A stretch of 64,000 nucleotides of DNA from Acidovorax defluvii (GCA_003268905.1 QLTU01000015.1:30572-94571), one strand, 5' to 3'; shown: positions 1 to 10,491, counted from the first letter of the stretch. The notes: generated by a model not told the origin, from the letters alone. Program-made: numbers and translations.

Positions 1-268
1 CCGCACTGCGTGCCGTCGCTGCCCCCCAAGGGGGCCCAGCCCGCCTTCGGGCGGCCGGGCGACGGGCTGATGGCCCCCACGCTCCCGCACTGCGTGCCGT
101 CGCTGCCCCCCAAGGGGGCCCAGCCCGCCTTCGGGCGGCCGGGCGACGGGCTGATGGCCCCCACGCTCCCGCACTGCGTGTCGTCACTGCCCCCCAAGGG
201 GGCCCAGCCCGCCTTCGGGCGGCCGGGCGACGGGCTGATGGCCCCCACGCTCCCGCACTGCGTGCCGT
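1..268. repeat. 84-bp tandem repeat, three full copies plus a partial fourth
   Basis: Units begin at 1, 85, 169 and 253 with the same CCGCACTGCGTG phrase, so the period is 84 bp. Copies 1 and 2 look identical and copy 3 differs by a few bases near 180-188. Each unit holds two hairpins: CCCCC-AA-GGGGG and GCCCGCC-TTC-GGGCGGC. The array is cut by the window edge, so the total copy number is unknown. Because 84 is a multiple of 3 and the unit has no stop in one frame, the array appears as an open extension of gspJ; I regard that as incidental. Single related GC-rich elements occur elsewhere, for example near 17205-17260. Confidence 0.9.
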
Positions 269-306
269 TGGGGCTTTCCCCGCGCAACTCAGGTCACTCT
301 CGCGGG

Positions 307-948
307 GTGCGGGGCTTCACCCTGATCGAGCTGCTGGTGGGCATTTCCATCATGGCGCTGATGGCGGTTCTGGGGTGGCGCGGGCTGGACGGGATGGCGC
401 GGGCGCAGGAAACCACCCGCCAGCGGGCCGACGAATTGCTGCTGGTGCAGGCTGCGCTGGGACAGTGGGGCGCCGATCTGGATGCCCTTCTGGCCGTGCC
501 CAACACCACGCCCCTGGACTGGGATGGCCAGGTGCTGCGCATGACGCGGCGCAGCAGCAGCGTGCCCGATGAAGGCGCCCTGGTGGTGGCCTGGACCCGG
601 CGCGATGTGCAGGGCGCGGGCCACTGGCTGCGCTGGCAATCTGCCCCGGTGCGCACCCGCGCTGACTGGCAACAGGCCTGGCAGCAGGCCGCCCTGTGGG
701 CCCGCAACCCCGGCGAAGCCGAGCGGCGCCGCGAAGTGGTGCTGCTGCCGCTGGACAACTGGCAGCTCTTTTATTACCGCGGGGGCGCCTGGTCGAACCC
801 GCAGTCGAGTGGCGACGCCACGCCCGGCAACGCCGCCGCGCTGCCCGATGGCGTGCGCCTGCAGATCAGCATCAGCCCGGGCCAGGCCCTGGCCGGGCAG
901 GTCACGCGCGACTGGGTGAACCCCTTGCTGGGCGGCGGCAAGTCATGA
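307..948 (+). CDS. gspJ: Type II secretion minor pseudopilin GspJ
   Basis: Minor pseudopilin of the type II secretion system, assembled at the tip of the periplasmic pseudopilus. The start chosen here is GTG 307, which gives an N-terminus MRGFTLIELLV. This is the class III prepilin signal: cleavage after Gly, N-methylated Phe, Glu at +5, then a hydrophobic helix. The product is about 213 aa, normal for GspJ. The open frame continues upstream through the 84-bp repeat array, but that would place about 100 repetitive residues before the cleavage site; GTG 262 and TTG 268 are nearer alternatives. The stop overlaps the gspK start (ATGA). First gene of gspJKLMNDE in this window; gspG, H and I are presumably upstream. 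Family assignment is firm, the start less so. Confidence 0.85.
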   Translation: MRGFTLIELLVGISIMALMAVLGWRGLDGMARAQETTRQRADELLLVQAALGQWGADLDALLAVPNTTPLDWDGQVLRMTRRSSSVPDEGALVVAWTRRDVQGAGHWLRWQSAPVRTRADWQQAWQQAALWARNPGEAERRREVVLLPLDNWQLFYYRGGAWSNPQSSGDATPGNAAALPDGVRLQISISPGQALAGQVTRDWVNPLLGGGKS

Positions 949-1958
949 CGCACGGCGCCCGCCCTGCGCAGCCCAACGCCGCCCGCGCCCGCGTCCACCA
1001 GCGCGGCGCGGCCTTGCTGGCGGCCATGCTGACGGTGACGCTGGTGGCGACCTTTGCCGCTGCCGCCCTGTGGCAGCAGTGGCGCGCAGTCGAGGTAGAG
1101 ACGGCCGAGCGCGCCCGGCTGCAGTCGGCCTGGATTCTGGTGGGGGCCCTCGACTGGTCGCGCCTGATCCTGCGCGAGGACGCCATCACCGGCGGCGCCG
1201 ACCACCTGGCCGAACCCTGGGCCGTGCCGTTGCAAGAGGCCCGCCTGTCCACCTTTCTGGCGGCCGACCGCAACGTGGCCCAGGTGGACGATGCCAGCAC
1301 CGACACCACCGATGCCTTTCTGTCGGGCCAGATCACCGACATGCAGGCCCGGCTGAACCTGACCAACCTGATGGAGGGCGACAAGGTCAACGCTGGCGCA
1401 TTGCGCCAGTTCTCCCGCCTGTTCGAGCGGCTGGGCCTGCCCCCGCAGCAACTGGACCAGCTGGTGCAGGCCCTGCGCGAGGCCAAGGCCAGCAAGGGCG
1501 CCGACAGCAGCGCGCCCCTGGCGCCGCCCAGCGTGACCCAGCTGGGCTGGCTGGGCCTGCCCCCGACCACCGTGGCCGTGCTGGCCCCCCATGTCACGCT
1601 GCTGCCGGTGCGCACCCCCGTGAATCTGAACACCGCCGATGTGGATGTGCTGTGGGCTGCCATCGACGGGCTGGACACGGCGAGCGCGCAAAAGATCGTG
1701 CAGGCCCGACAGGCGCGCCATTTCCGGGGGCTGACCGATGTCACCGACCAGCTGGGCGCCAACATTGCGCTGAACACCGACGACCACGCCATTGCCTCGC
1801 GCTACTTCGAGGTGCGCGGGCGGTTGCGCCTGGGAGCCACCATGGTGGACGAGCGCTCGCTGGTGTCGCGCCAGGGCACCATCATCACGACCTTGTGGCG
1901 CGAACGCGGCGCATTTGACCGTGCCCCCTTGACCGCAGCGCCCGAGTCGGGCCGATGA
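945..1958 (+). CDS. gspK: Type II secretion minor pseudopilin GspK
   Basis: Large minor pseudopilin (about 337 aa) that caps the pseudopilus with GspI and GspJ. The start ATG 945 overlaps the gspJ stop in an ATGA, typical of translational coupling. After a short basic leader, RGAALLAAMLTVTLVATFA forms the prepilin-like hydrophobic helix. It lacks the +5 Glu, as is usual for GspK. The C-terminal half contains the helix-hairpin-helix-like stretch typical of GspK (VNLNTADVDVLWAAI, about residues 225-240). The size fits the family. The next gene starts 71 bp downstream. Confidence 0.92.
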   Translation: MTHGARPAQPNAARARVHQRGAALLAAMLTVTLVATFAAAALWQQWRAVEVETAERARLQSAWILVGALDWSRLILREDAITGGADHLAEPWAVPLQEARLSTFLAADRNVAQVDDASTDTTDAFLSGQITDMQARLNLTNLMEGDKVNAGALRQFSRLFERLGLPPQQLDQLVQALREAKASKGADSSAPLAPPSVTQLGWLGLPPTTVAVLAPHVTLLPVRTPVNLNTADVDVLWAAIDGLDTASAQKIVQARQARHFRGLTDVTDQLGANIALNTDDHAIASRYFEVRGRLRLGATMVDERSLVSRQGTIITTLWRERGAFDRAPLTAAPESGR

Positions 1959-2029
1959 CAACGCGGTCACTCTCTGAGCGCCTCCGTACTGTCAAGTCTG
2001 CAGCCTAGAATGGCGCGCAAAACCCGTCC

Positions 2030-3292
2030 ATGAGCACCCTGATCCTTTTCCTGCCCCAGGCCCCTTGCGGGCCCACGACCGCCTTCAGCTACACGCTGAC
2101 CGCCGACGGCCATACCGAACTTCGCCATGCCAGTGCCCCGGCGGCGCTGCTGCCCGAGCCCGCCCGGCCGGGTGGCGAGGTGGTGGCCGTGGTGCCGGCG
2201 CGGGCGCTTTCCTGGCAGCGCGTGCAATTGCCCCAGGGCGTGCCGCTGGGGGCAGGCCAGCAAACGCCGCGCCTGCGCTCGGTGCTGGAGGGTTTGCTGG
2301 AAGACCAGCTGCTCGACGACCCCGCCCAGCTGCACTTTGCCCTGGAACCGGGCGCCCGCGCCGGCGAACCCGTGTGGGTGGCCGTGTGCGACCGCGCCTG
2401 GCTGCGCGAAGCCTTGCAGGTGCTGGAGGCCGCCGGCCGCCGCGTCTCGCGCGTGGTGCCCGAATTTGCGCCGGGCCCCACCGCCAGCGGCGGGCCCGAG
2501 CTGTTTGCGCTGGGCACGCCCGAAGAAGCCCACCTGGTGCTGTGTGGCCACGGCCCCGACCAGGGCGTGGCCGTGCTGCCCCTGTCATCGGTGGCGCTGG
2601 GCCTGATCGGCCCGGCCACCGGCCCCACAGACACCGACGCTCCCCCGTTGCCGCTGCACGCCGAACCGGCCGTGGCAGCGCTGGCCGAGCGCACGCTGGG
2701 CCGCCCGGCGGCGCTGCACACCGCAAGCCAGCGCGCGCTGGATGCGGCGCGCGGCGCCTGGGATCTGGCGCAATTCGATCTGGCCAGCACCGGGCGCACC
2801 CGTGCCCTGCGCAAGGCCGGCAGCGCCGCCAGTGCGTTTTTGTATGCGCCGCAATGGCGGGCGGCACGCTGGGGCGTCGGCCTGCTGGCGGCGGCCCACC
2901 TGGTTGGCCTGAACGCGTGGGCCTGGCAAGAGCGCGACGCGCTCGCCGCCAAGCAAGCCGGTGTGCGCAATGCACTCACCCAGACATTTCCGAAGGTGCA
3001 GGTGGTGGTGGATGCCCCGGTTCAAATGGAGCGTGAGCTGGCCGTGCTGCGCCAGGCCGCTGGCAGCGTCTCGCCACGCGACCTGGAGCCCCTGCTGGCT
3101 GCGGCGGGCGCGGCCCTGCCCGAAGGCCAGCTGCCCAACGCACTGGAATACACCGCGGGTGAACTGCGCCTGCGCGGCATCACGCTAACGGACGAAGAGC
3201 ACACCGCCATGGTCACCCGGCTGCAGACCGCGGGCTATGGCGCCCGCATGGACGATGGCAGCCTGTCGCTGCGCGCGGAGACAACGCCATGA
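2030..3292 (+). CDS. gspL: Type II secretion inner-membrane platform protein GspL
   Basis: About 420 aa. The N-terminal two thirds is the cytoplasmic actin-like domain that holds the ATPase GspE at the membrane. A single membrane helix follows near residues 283-305 (GVGLLAAAHLVGLNAWAW), then a small periplasmic ferredoxin-like domain that pairs with GspM. The N-terminus MSTLILFLP is typical of the family. The stop overlaps the gspM start (ATGA at 3289). Its place between gspK and gspM supports the call. Confidence 0.9.
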   Translation: MSTLILFLPQAPCGPTTAFSYTLTADGHTELRHASAPAALLPEPARPGGEVVAVVPARALSWQRVQLPQGVPLGAGQQTPRLRSVLEGLLEDQLLDDPAQLHFALEPGARAGEPVWVAVCDRAWLREALQVLEAAGRRVSRVVPEFAPGPTASGGPELFALGTPEEAHLVLCGHGPDQGVAVLPLSSVALGLIGPATGPTDTDAPPLPLHAEPAVAALAERTLGRPAALHTASQRALDAARGAWDLAQFDLASTGRTRALRKAGSAASAFLYAPQWRAARWGVGLLAAAHLVGLNAWAWQERDALAAKQAGVRNALTQTFPKVQVVVDAPVQMERELAVLRQAAGSVSPRDLEPLLAAAGAALPEGQLPNALEYTAGELRLRGITLTDEEHTAMVTRLQTAGYGARMDDGSLSLRAETTP

Positions 3293-3834
3293 GCACCTCC
3301 ACCCACCACACCTTGCAACAGCGCTGGAAGGCCCTGGCCCCTCGCGAGCAAAACCTGGTTCTGGCTGCAAGCGCCATCGTGGCCCTGGCGCTGCTGTGGT
3401 GGGTGGCCCTGGCGCCAGCCCTGAAAACGCTGCGCACGGCCCCCGCCCGCCATGCCGCCCTGGATGCCCAGTTGCAGCGCATGCAAAGCCTGCAGGCCGA
3501 AGCCTTGCAACTGCAGGCCGCGCCACGCGGCACACCGGGCGACGCCGTGGGCAGCCTGCGCGCGTCGCTGACCCAGCGCCTGGGCGCCACCGCCCAGCTC
3601 AGCCTGGTGGGCGACCGCGCCACCATCGCCCTGAAGGGCGCGCCCGCCGACGCCCTGGCGCAATGGCTGGCCCAGGCACGCAGCAATGCGCTGGCTGTCC
3701 CGGTGGAAGCCCGTCTCACGCGCAGCGCGCTGGCGGCTGCGGGCGCAACGCCACCCGCCACCCTGGGCAATGCGCCCGCTGCGGCGGCGCCGCGCTGGGA
3801 CGGCAGCCTGGTGCTGGCACTGCCCGCGCGCTGA
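3289..3834 (+). CDS. gspM: Type II secretion platform protein GspM
   Basis: A bitopic inner-membrane protein of about 181 aa that stabilises GspL. It has a short cytoplasmic N-terminus with an ERxxL-like region (REQNLVLAAS), one membrane helix at about residues 24-44 (SAIVALALLWWVALAP), an Ala/Gln/Leu-rich periplasmic coiled coil at about 48-85, and a small C-terminal ferredoxin-like domain. It overlaps gspL by 4 bp, and gspN starts 14 bp after its stop. Size and context are typical. Confidence 0.9.
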   Translation: MSTSTHHTLQQRWKALAPREQNLVLAASAIVALALLWWVALAPALKTLRTAPARHAALDAQLQRMQSLQAEALQLQAAPRGTPGDAVGSLRASLTQRLGATAQLSLVGDRATIALKGAPADALAQWLAQARSNALAVPVEARLTRSALAAAGATPPATLGNAPAAAAPRWDGSLVLALPAR

Positions 3835-3848
3835 ACGGCGTCCCTCTC

Positions 3849-4676
3849 GTGTTTCGCAACGTGTCTTCTTCCCTGCGTCCCCGCCAGCGGTTAGCCGCCA
3901 CGGCAGCTCCGCGCTCGCCCTGGGGCTGGGCTGCAGCCGGGGTGCTGGTGGGAGTGCTGCCTGCGGTGATCAGCTTTGCGCCAGCACAGTGGCTGGCCCG
4001 GGCGGTGGACAGTGCCACCGGCGGGCAAGTGCTGCTGGCCCAGGCACGCGGCACGGTGTGGACCGGCTCGGCCCAGCTGGTGCTGACCGGTGGCGGCGCC
4101 AGCCAGGACCGTGCTGCCCTGCCCGGACGGCTGGAGTGGCAGCTGCGCCCCACGCTGCGCGGCCTGCGTGCGCAGGTGCATGCCGCGTGCTGCATGACCG
4201 CGCCGCTGCAGGCCCGCCTGGATGCACGCTGGGGCGGCGCGCGGCTGGCTCTGGCCGATGGGCAAAGCCAGTTCCCGGCAGGCCTGCTGACCGGCCTGGG
4301 AACCCCCTGGAACACCCTGCAACCCCAGGGCCAACTGGCAGTGCAGACCCAGGGTTTCGAGGCCGCCTGGGCCGCAGGGCGCATGGCGCTGACCGGCACG
4401 GTTCAGCTCGACGCGCGGGCGATGTCGTCGCGCCTTTCCACCCTGCGCCCCATGGGCAGCTACCGGCTGGTACTTCAGGGCGGAGATGTGCCCACGCTCA
4501 CCCTGGGCACGCTTGACGGCCATCTGCAGCTCAGCGGCAGCGGCCAATGGGTAGGCCAGCGCCTGCGCTTCACGGGCGAGGCCAGTGCCACGCCCGAGCG
4601 CGAGGCGGCCCTGGCCAATCTTCTGAACATCATCGGACGGCGCAACGGCGCGCGCTCCATCATTACCGTGGGTTGA
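3849..4676 (+). CDS. gspN: Type II secretion protein GspN
   Basis: About 275 aa. GspN is an accessory envelope protein found in a subset of type II systems, with a role less defined than that of the core components. The start is taken as GTG 3849; GTG 3861 is equally possible, and the open frame upstream only overlaps gspM out of frame. An N-terminal membrane helix (WGWAAAGVLVGVLPAVISFA, about residues 23-42) is followed by a periplasmic domain that starts with the family-typical segment around LLAQARGTVWTGSAQL. The C-terminus contains the NIIGRR stretch seen in GspN proteins. gspD starts 4 bp downstream, consistent with one operon. Confidence 0.85.
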   Translation: MFRNVSSSLRPRQRLAATAAPRSPWGWAAAGVLVGVLPAVISFAPAQWLARAVDSATGGQVLLAQARGTVWTGSAQLVLTGGGASQDRAALPGRLEWQLRPTLRGLRAQVHAACCMTAPLQARLDARWGGARLALADGQSQFPAGLLTGLGTPWNTLQPQGQLAVQTQGFEAAWAAGRMALTGTVQLDARAMSSRLSTLRPMGSYRLVLQGGDVPTLTLGTLDGHLQLSGSGQWVGQRLRFTGEASATPEREAALANLLNIIGRRNGARSIITVG

Positions 4677-4680
4677 TCCT

Positions 4681-6933
4681 ATGACTTCCAATCTTTCACC
4701 CCCGCTGCGTTTTGCTCTTAATGCGATAGCTGCTTGCGCTTTACTGGCAAGCGCTAGCGGGCAAATTCATGCACAAACGGCCATCGGAACCGGCACCAGC
4801 AGCGTGCGCCCGGGCGAGCCCGTCACGCTCAACTTCGCCAACGCCGAGATCGAAGCCGTGGCCCGCACCATGGCCACCATCACCGGCCGCAACGTGGTGG
4901 TGGACCCGCGCGTCAAAGGCCAGCTCACCCTGATCACCGAACGCGCCGTGACGCCAGCGGCCGCCTTCCAGCAGTTTCTGGCGGCGCTGCGTCTGCAGGG
5001 CTTCACGGTGGTCGAGTCCGCCGGCCTGTACAAGGTGGTGCCCGAGGCCGACGCCAAGCTGCAGGGCGGCAGCGTGAGCGTGTCGCGCGGCGGCGCCCCC
5101 GGTCCCGGCGGCGGGCAGATCGTCACGCAGATCTTCAAGCTCAACTACGAAAACGCGGCCAACCTGGTGCCGGTGCTGCGCCCGCTGATCAGCCCCAACA
5201 ACACCATCAACGTGAACCCCGGCAACAACTCGCTGGTGATCACCGACTATGCCGACAACCTGCAGCGCCTGGCGCGCATCGTGGCGGCCATGGATGTCTC
5301 CAATGCCAGCGATGTCGAGGTAATCCCGCTCAAGAACGCCGTGGCCGCCGACCTGGCCCCGCTGGTGGCGCGGCTGATTGACGGTGGCAGCGCGGCCGCC
5401 CCGGCGGCGGCCCAGGGCCAGAGCGACACCTCGTTCAAGACCACGCTGATTGCCGAGCCGCGCAGCAACGCCCTGATCCTGCGCGCCGCCAACCCCGCCC
5501 GCGTGGCCCAGGTGCGCGCGCTGGTGGACAAGCTCGACCAGCCGCCCGTGCCCGGCAGCAGCGCGGCCAGCGGCAACATCCATGTGGTGTACCTCAAGAA
5601 TGCCGATGCCACCAAGCTGGCGACCACGCTGCGCGCGGCCATGTCGGCCATGTCGGCCACGGGAGGCGGCAGCGGCGCTGCCGCAGCGGGCACTTCCGGC
5701 TCTGGAGGGCTGGCGACCTCTGCGGCGTCGTCTAGCACGGCATCGGCCAGCAACTCCAGCAACAGCGCCGGGCTGGGCGGCAGCGGAGGCCTGGGCATGG
5801 GCGCGGGCGGCGGCTCCAGCAGCGCCAACAGCAACCAGCCCTCGACCGGCGGGCAGATCCAGGCCGACCCCACCACCAACTCGCTCATCATCACCGCGCC
5901 CGAGCCCCAATACCGGCAGCTGCGTGCCGTGATCGACAAGCTCGACGGCCGCCGCGCGCAGGTGCTGGTGGAAAGCCTGATCGTCGAAGTCACGGCCAGC
6001 AAGCTGGCCGAGTTCGGCATCCAGTGGCAAAGCGTGCTGGGCAGCAAAGGCGATGGCGTGGTGGGCGCCATCGGCACCAACTCGGCGGTGTCGGGCGGCA
6101 ACATCCTGAGCCTGGCCGCAGGCATTGCCTCGGGCAGCACCTCGGCGCTGGACTCGGTCGGCAGGGGCCTGAACATTGCGCTGGCGCCGCGCGTCAACGG
6201 TCAGTATTACCTGGGCGCGCTGGCCAATTTTCTGCAAAACAGTGGCGATGCCAACGTGCTCTCCACCCCCAACCTGATGACGCTGGACAACGAAGAGGCC
6301 AAGATCGTCATCGGCAACAACGTGCCCTTTGTCACGGGCTCGTATGCCAACACCACGGGCAACAACACCGTGAACCCCTTCACCACGGTAGAGCGCAAGG
6401 ACGTGGGCCTGATGCTGCGTGTGCGCCCGCAGATCAACGAGAACGGCACCGTCAAGCTGGCGATTTACCAGGAAGTCTCGAAGATCGACGGCAACACCCT
6501 CAACGACGTGAACGGCCCCACCACCAGCAAGCGCTCCATCGAATCGAACGTGCTCGTTGAAGACGGCAGCATCATCGTGCTGGGCGGTCTGCTGGAAGAC
6601 AGCTACCAGCAGGCCGAGGACAAGGTGCCGCTGATGGGCGACATCCCCGTGCTGGGCAATCTGTTTCGCAGCGAGAACCGCTCGCGCAAGAAGACCAACC
6701 TGATGGTGTTCTTGCGCCCCGTGGTGGTGCGCGATGCCGCCGCCAGCGACGCGCTGATGCTTGACCGCTACGACGCCATCCGCGCGCTGCAGCAGGTTGC
6801 GCAGCCCGCCCCCAGCGCCGTGATGGGCTCTGTCTCGGGCGCCCCGGTGTTGCCCGCGCTGCGCCCCGAAACCGCTCTGCCCACACCGGTTTACGCCCCC
6901 GCGCCCATCAGCACGCCCATCACCACGCCCTGA
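4681..6933 (+). CDS. gspD: Type II secretion outer-membrane secretin GspD
   Basis: About 750 aa; forms the outer-membrane channel of the type II system. After a signal peptide (about residues 1-32) come the N0 domain ([16 protein letters not shown]), repeated N1-N3 secretin modules, a Ser/Gly/Ala-rich linker at about 322-388, and the beta-barrel secretin domain ending with [15 protein letters not shown] and [10 protein letters not shown]. The linker is a low-complexity insertion in N3, common in this family. The signal-peptide codons overlap a copy of the dispersed AGCGCTAGC repeat (4711-4770), so part of the leader is repeat-derived. It lies between gspN and gspE. Confidence 0.96.
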   Translation: MTSNLSPPLRFALNAIAACALLASASGQIHAQTAIGTGTSSVRPGEPVTLNFANAEIEAVARTMATITGRNVVVDPRVKGQLTLITERAVTPAAAFQQFLAALRLQGFTVVESAGLYKVVPEADAKLQGGSVSVSRGGAPGPGGGQIVTQIFKLNYENAANLVPVLRPLISPNNTINVNPGNNSLVITDYADNLQRLARIVAAMDVSNASDVEVIPLKNAVAADLAPLVARLIDGGSAAAPAAAQGQSDTSFKTTLIAEPRSNALILRAANPARVAQVRALVDKLDQPPVPGSSAASGNIHVVYLKNADATKLATTLRAAMSAMSATGGGSGAAAAGTSGSGGLATSAASSSTASASNSSNSAGLGGSGGLGMGAGGGSSSANSNQPSTGGQIQADPTTNSLIITAPEPQYRQLRAVIDKLDGRRAQVLVESLIVEVTASKLAEFGIQWQSVLGSKGDGVVGAIGTNSAVSGGNILSLAAGIASGSTSALDSVGRGLNIALAPRVNGQYYLGALANFLQNSGDANVLSTPNLMTLDNEEAKIVIGNNVPFVTGSYANTTGNNTVNPFTTVERKDVGLMLRVRPQINENGTVKLAIYQEVSKIDGNTLNDVNGPTTSKRSIESNVLVEDGSIIVLGGLLEDSYQQAEDKVPLMGDIPVLGNLFRSENRSRKKTNLMVFLRPVVVRDAAASDALMLDRYDAIRALQQVAQPAPSAVMGSVSGAPVLPALRPETALPTPVYAPAPISTPITTP
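4711..4770. repeat. Dispersed palindromic repeat inside the gspD signal-peptide codons
   Basis: Contains GATAGCTGCTTGCGCTT, a short spacer, then AAGCGCTAGC and a trailing AAATT. This matches the arrangement of the intergenic copies at 8440, 12215 and 35260. It is translated as part of the hydrophobic core and cleavage region of the GspD leader. Confidence 0.7.
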
Positions 6934-6944
6934 GCAGCCCCGCC

Positions 6945-8333
6945 ATGCGCCACCCCCTGCCCTACGCGTTTGCGCGCACCGCCCAGTTGCTGCTGGAGGA
7001 CGACGGCCAGCAGCTGGTGCTGTGGCACGGCCCCCAGCCCAACGCCAGTGCGCTGTCGGAAGTGCTGCGCAAGCACCCCGTGCAGCAGTTGCTGCCGCTT
7101 GATGCCCATGGCATGGCCCAGCGCATCAGCGCGGCCTATGCGCAGGGCGAATCGAGCGCCGCCACCGTGGTGAGCGAGGTGGAAAGCGACGCCGACCTCT
7201 CGCGCATGATGCAAGAGCTGCCCGCCGTGGAAGACCTGCTGGAAACGGCCGACGACGCGCCCATCATCCGCATGCTCAACGCCCTGCTCACGCAGGCCGC
7301 GCGCGACGGCGCCAGTGACATCCACATCGAGCCCTACGAGCGCCACAGCAGCGTGCGTTTTCGCGTGGACGGCAGCCTGCGCGAGGTGGTGCAACCCAAC
7401 CGCGCGCTGCACGCCGCCCTGATCTCGCGCCTGAAGATCATGGCCGACCTCGATATATCCGAAAAGCGCCTGCCGCAGGACGGCCGCATCAGCCTGCGCC
7501 TGGGCACCCGCGCCATCGACGTGCGCGTGTCCACCCTGCCCAGCGCGCACGGCGAACGCGCCGTACTGCGCCTCTTGGACAAGAGCGAAAGCAAGATCAG
7601 CCTGGAGGCCGTGGGCATGCAGGGCGACACCCTGCACCGCTTTACAGACCTGATCGCCCAGCCGCACGGCATCGTGCTCGTCACGGGCCCCACGGGTTCG
7701 GGCAAAACCACCACGCTGTATGCGGCGCTGTCGCGGCTGGACGCCACGCGCAACAACATCATGACGGTGGAAGACCCCATCGAATACGAGCTGCCCGGCG
7801 TGGGCCAGACGCAGGTCAACAGCAAGATCGACCTGACCTTTGCCAAGGCCCTGCGCGCCATCCTGCGCCAGGACCCGGACATCATCATGATTGGCGAAAT
7901 CCGCGACTTCGAGACCGCGCAGATCGCCATCCAGGCCTCGCTGACGGGCCACCTGGTGCTGGCCACGCTGCACACCAACGACGCCGCGAGTGCCGTCACG
8001 CGCCTGACCGACATGGGCGTGGAGCCGTTTCTGCTGTCCTCGTCCCTGCTGGGCGTGCTGGCGCAGCGTCTGGTGCGCAAGATCTGCACGCAGTGCGTCG
8101 GCAAGGGTTGCGACGCCTGTGGCCAGACCGGCTACGCAGGCCGCACGGGCGTGTTCGAGTTGCTGGTGACCACCGACACCATCCGCGCCCAGATCCACAA
8201 CCAGGCCTCCGAGGCCGACATCCGCGCCGCCGCCCTGGCCAACGGCATGGCACTGATGCGCGACGACGGCGAGCGCCTGATTGCCGCCGGCATCACCAGC
8301 CGTGAAGAAGTGGTGCGAGTGACCAGAGATTAG
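6945..8333 (+). CDS. gspE: Type II secretion ATPase GspE
   Basis: Cytoplasmic hexameric ATPase that powers pseudopilus assembly, about 462 aa. Visible motifs are the Walker [10 protein letters not shown] at about residues 247-255, an Asp box in the following region, the Walker B region [12 protein letters not shown] and the His box TLHTND. The C-terminal zinc-binding four-Cys segment (C381, C384, C389, C392) is typical of GspE and separates it from most PilB relatives. The start is 11 bp after the gspD stop. It closes the gsp run here; gspF is not downstream, because the next gene is a convergent chemoreceptor, so gspF must be encoded outside this window. Confidence 0.95.
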   Translation: MRHPLPYAFARTAQLLLEDDGQQLVLWHGPQPNASALSEVLRKHPVQQLLPLDAHGMAQRISAAYAQGESSAATVVSEVESDADLSRMMQELPAVEDLLETADDAPIIRMLNALLTQAARDGASDIHIEPYERHSSVRFRVDGSLREVVQPNRALHAALISRLKIMADLDISEKRLPQDGRISLRLGTRAIDVRVSTLPSAHGERAVLRLLDKSESKISLEAVGMQGDTLHRFTDLIAQPHGIVLVTGPTGSGKTTTLYAALSRLDATRNNIMTVEDPIEYELPGVGQTQVNSKIDLTFAKALRAILRQDPDIIMIGEIRDFETAQIAIQASLTGHLVLATLHTNDAASAVTRLTDMGVEPFLLSSSLLGVLAQRLVRKICTQCVGKGCDACGQTGYAGRTGVFELLVTTDTIRAQIHNQASEADIRAAALANGMALMRDDGERLIAAGITSREEVVRVTRD

Positions 8334-8439
8334 GGGACGCCACCCGTGGCCCGGCAAAGCCGGTTCCACGGTGGCACTGGCCTGGATCGCGCAGGGTGCT
8401 GGCGCCGTCGCGCCATGAACCGCAGCTTGCTGCTCCGGA

Positions 8440-8502
8440 ATTAAATGCTATTCATTTAATAGCTGCTAGCGCTTTCTGCATAAGCGCTAGCAGTCAAAAA
8501 CA
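8440..8502. repeat. Dispersed AGCGCTAGC palindromic repeat between gspE and a chemoreceptor gene
   Basis: Two nested dyads can be seen: GCTATTCATTTAATAGC and TGCTAGCGCTT/AAGCGCTAGCA. It lies between the convergent ends of gspE and the 8506-10170 gene, so it could act as a bidirectional terminator; that role is inferred. Confidence 0.8.
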
Positions 8503-8505
8503 CCA

Positions 8506-10170
8506 CTATTGAATCTGCAGCGCCACTTGCGCCTGCCGCGCCCTGGCGGGCTGGCGGCCGCGGGCCGCAGCAGCGGCGGGCAGGCCGCCTGGCTGCGCAC
8601 TCGCGGCAGCGCCATCGTGCAGCTTGAACTGGCTGACCGCGCGCGTCAGTTGCAGGGCCTGCTCGCGCAGCGATTCGGATGCCGCCGTGGACTGCTCCAC
8701 CAGCGCGGCGTTTTGCTGCGTCATCTGATCAAGCTGCGTGACCGACTGGCTGATGTGGCCGATGTTGTCGCTTTGCTCGGCGGCCGAGGCGGTGATTTCG
8801 TGAATGATGCCGGACACGCGGCGCACGCTGCCCACGATTTCGGTCATGGTCTGGCCTGCCTGGCTCACGAGGCGCGAGCCGTCTTCCACGCGCTCGACCG
8901 ATGAACCGATCAGTTCCTTGATCTCTTTGGCCGCCCCGGCGCTGCGCTGGGCCAGGCTGCGCACTTCGCTGGCCACCACGGCAAAGCCCCGGCCCTGCTC
9001 ACCGGCGCGTGCGGCTTCCACGGCGGCATTGAGCGCCAGGATGTTGGTCTGGAACGCAATGGAGTCGATCACGCCCGTGATGTCGGCAATCTTGCGCGAA
9101 CTGGTGGTGATCTGGTCCATGGTGCTCACCACCTGCGACACCACGGCACCGCCGCGTGCTGCCACTTCGGCGGCCGACGAGGCAAAGTCACTGGCCTGGC
9201 GCGATGCCTGCGCGCTTTGCTGCACCGTGCTGGTGAGCATCTCCATCGACGAAGCCGCTTCTTCGAGGTTGGCAGCGGTCTGCTCGGTGCGCTGGCTCAG
9301 GTCGTGGTTGCCCGTGGCGATTTCGGTGCTGGCGGTGGAAATGTTGCCCGCCGCATCCTGCACCTGGTGCACCAGGCCACGCAAGGATTGCTGCATGCGG
9401 CCCATGGCCGCCACCAGCTGGCCCACTTCATCATGGTTCAGCGCCTGCTCATCGCGCGAGAGGTCGCCCCCGGCAATGCGCTCGGCCAGATCCCGGGCCT
9501 GTGCCAGCGAGCGGGTGATGGAACGCACGCTCAGGGTGGTGAGCGGAATCAGCACCGCCAGGGCCAGCACCAGCGCCACGCCGATCAGGCCGGACATGGT
9601 GGCGGCCAGGGTGTCCACGCCCTGGCGCGCCTCCTGCATCTGCTCGCGGGCCGACGTGGCCAGGCGCGAGAACAGCTGGTCGGTGGCTTCCATGTGTGTT
9701 TTCAGCCGGTCGGCATAGGCGCCGCCACCCGCACCGTCGATCTGGGCACGCTCGATCTGGTCAAAGATCGGAACAATGCCGGTCTCGTACTGCTGGATCT
9801 CACCGAGCGACTTGTCGATGGCCGCTACAAAGTCCGCGTCACCCGCCTGCACCTGGCGCACACTGGCCAGGCTCTTGCGCAGCGCCGCGAGCGTCTTGCC
9901 CCAGCTTTCGCGCAGCGCCGCCACTTCCACGGTGTTGTTGAAGTTGATGATGATGTCTTTCTCGGCACGGCGCAGGTCGCCCAGCGCGGTGCGCAGATCG
10001 GACATGTCAGTCAGCGTCTGCACCCGTTGCGAAAACAGCACCTCCAGCGTACCGCGGGTGCGGTCCAGTGCAATGAAACCCATCGCACCAATGATCACCA
10101 GCAACACCAGCGAAAAGATCGTGCCGAAATACAGGCGCGTACGAATGGAAAGTCGGCCCAGAGCGTTCAT
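8506..10170 (-). CDS. Methyl-accepting chemotaxis protein
   Basis: Chemoreceptor of about 554 aa. Layout: an N-terminal membrane helix (residues about 12-32), a periplasmic four-helix-bundle-type sensor (about 33-185), a second membrane helix near 190-210, a HAMP domain (about 212-265, with [19 protein letters not shown]), and the cytoplasmic signalling hairpin. The hairpin tip that binds CheA and CheW is the conserved [20 protein letters not shown] region, followed by [15 protein letters not shown]. There is no C-terminal NWETF-like tether for CheR or CheB; the tail is Ala/Arg-rich. The ligand cannot be read from sequence. It is divergent from a second receptor gene. Confidence 0.95.
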   Translation of the reverse strand: MNALGRLSIRTRLYFGTIFSLVLLVIIGAMGFIALDRTRGTLEVLFSQRVQTLTDMSDLRTALGDLRRAEKDIIINFNNTVEVAALRESWGKTLAALRKSLASVRQVQAGDADFVAAIDKSLGEIQQYETGIVPIFDQIERAQIDGAGGGAYADRLKTHMEATDQLFSRLATSAREQMQEARQGVDTLAATMSGLIGVALVLALAVLIPLTTLSVRSITRSLAQARDLAERIAGGDLSRDEQALNHDEVGQLVAAMGRMQQSLRGLVHQVQDAAGNISTASTEIATGNHDLSQRTEQTAANLEEAASSMEMLTSTVQQSAQASRQASDFASSAAEVAARGGAVVSQVVSTMDQITTSSRKIADITGVIDSIAFQTNILALNAAVEAARAGEQGRGFAVVASEVRSLAQRSAGAAKEIKELIGSSVERVEDGSRLVSQAGQTMTEIVGSVRRVSGIIHEITASAAEQSDNIGHISQSVTQLDQMTQQNAALVEQSTAASESLREQALQLTRAVSQFKLHDGAAASAQPGGLPAAAAARGRQPARARQAQVALQIQ

Positions 10171-10491
10171 GGCTCACCCTTACAAATTTTGACAAGTACC
10201 CTGGCGAAGCAACTTTGATGCCACGCCATCAGCCAGCCTTCTGGGCTGGCGCTCGGGGACTATAAATGCCCCATCCTCCTCTGGCGCACAGGGTATTTAC
10301 CGGCATTTTTGCCTCCACCGCCGTGCTGCCGCGGCACGTTTTTGTGGCATGGATTTGAAAACACTTTGTCACATTTGGGGCAGACAATGGGTCGCACCGC
10401 CGCCCAGGCAGCGGCATCCACAGGGCCGACACCAGCCGCCCTTTGCGCACCCCGGCATAGCCCCGGCCTCATTGAAGAACCCAGGAACACC
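10171..10491. other. Intergenic region between two divergent chemoreceptor genes
   Basis: About 320 bp containing both gene starts. A short dyad, CCAGCC-TTCT-GGGCTGG, lies near 10229-10247. I looked for sigma-28 (flagellar) promoter sequences and saw no convincing match on either strand. No small gene is supported. Confidence 0.5.

Noticed and set aside
1-268. CRISPR array
   Set aside because: The unit is contiguous, with no spacers and no cas genes nearby.
10-306. Long N-terminal extension of gspJ through the repeat array
   Set aside because: The extra residues are pure translation of a tandem repeat and would precede the prepilin cleavage site.
10171-10491. Sigma-28 promoters for the chemoreceptor genes
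   Set aside because: No acceptable -35/-10 pair with correct spacing was found.
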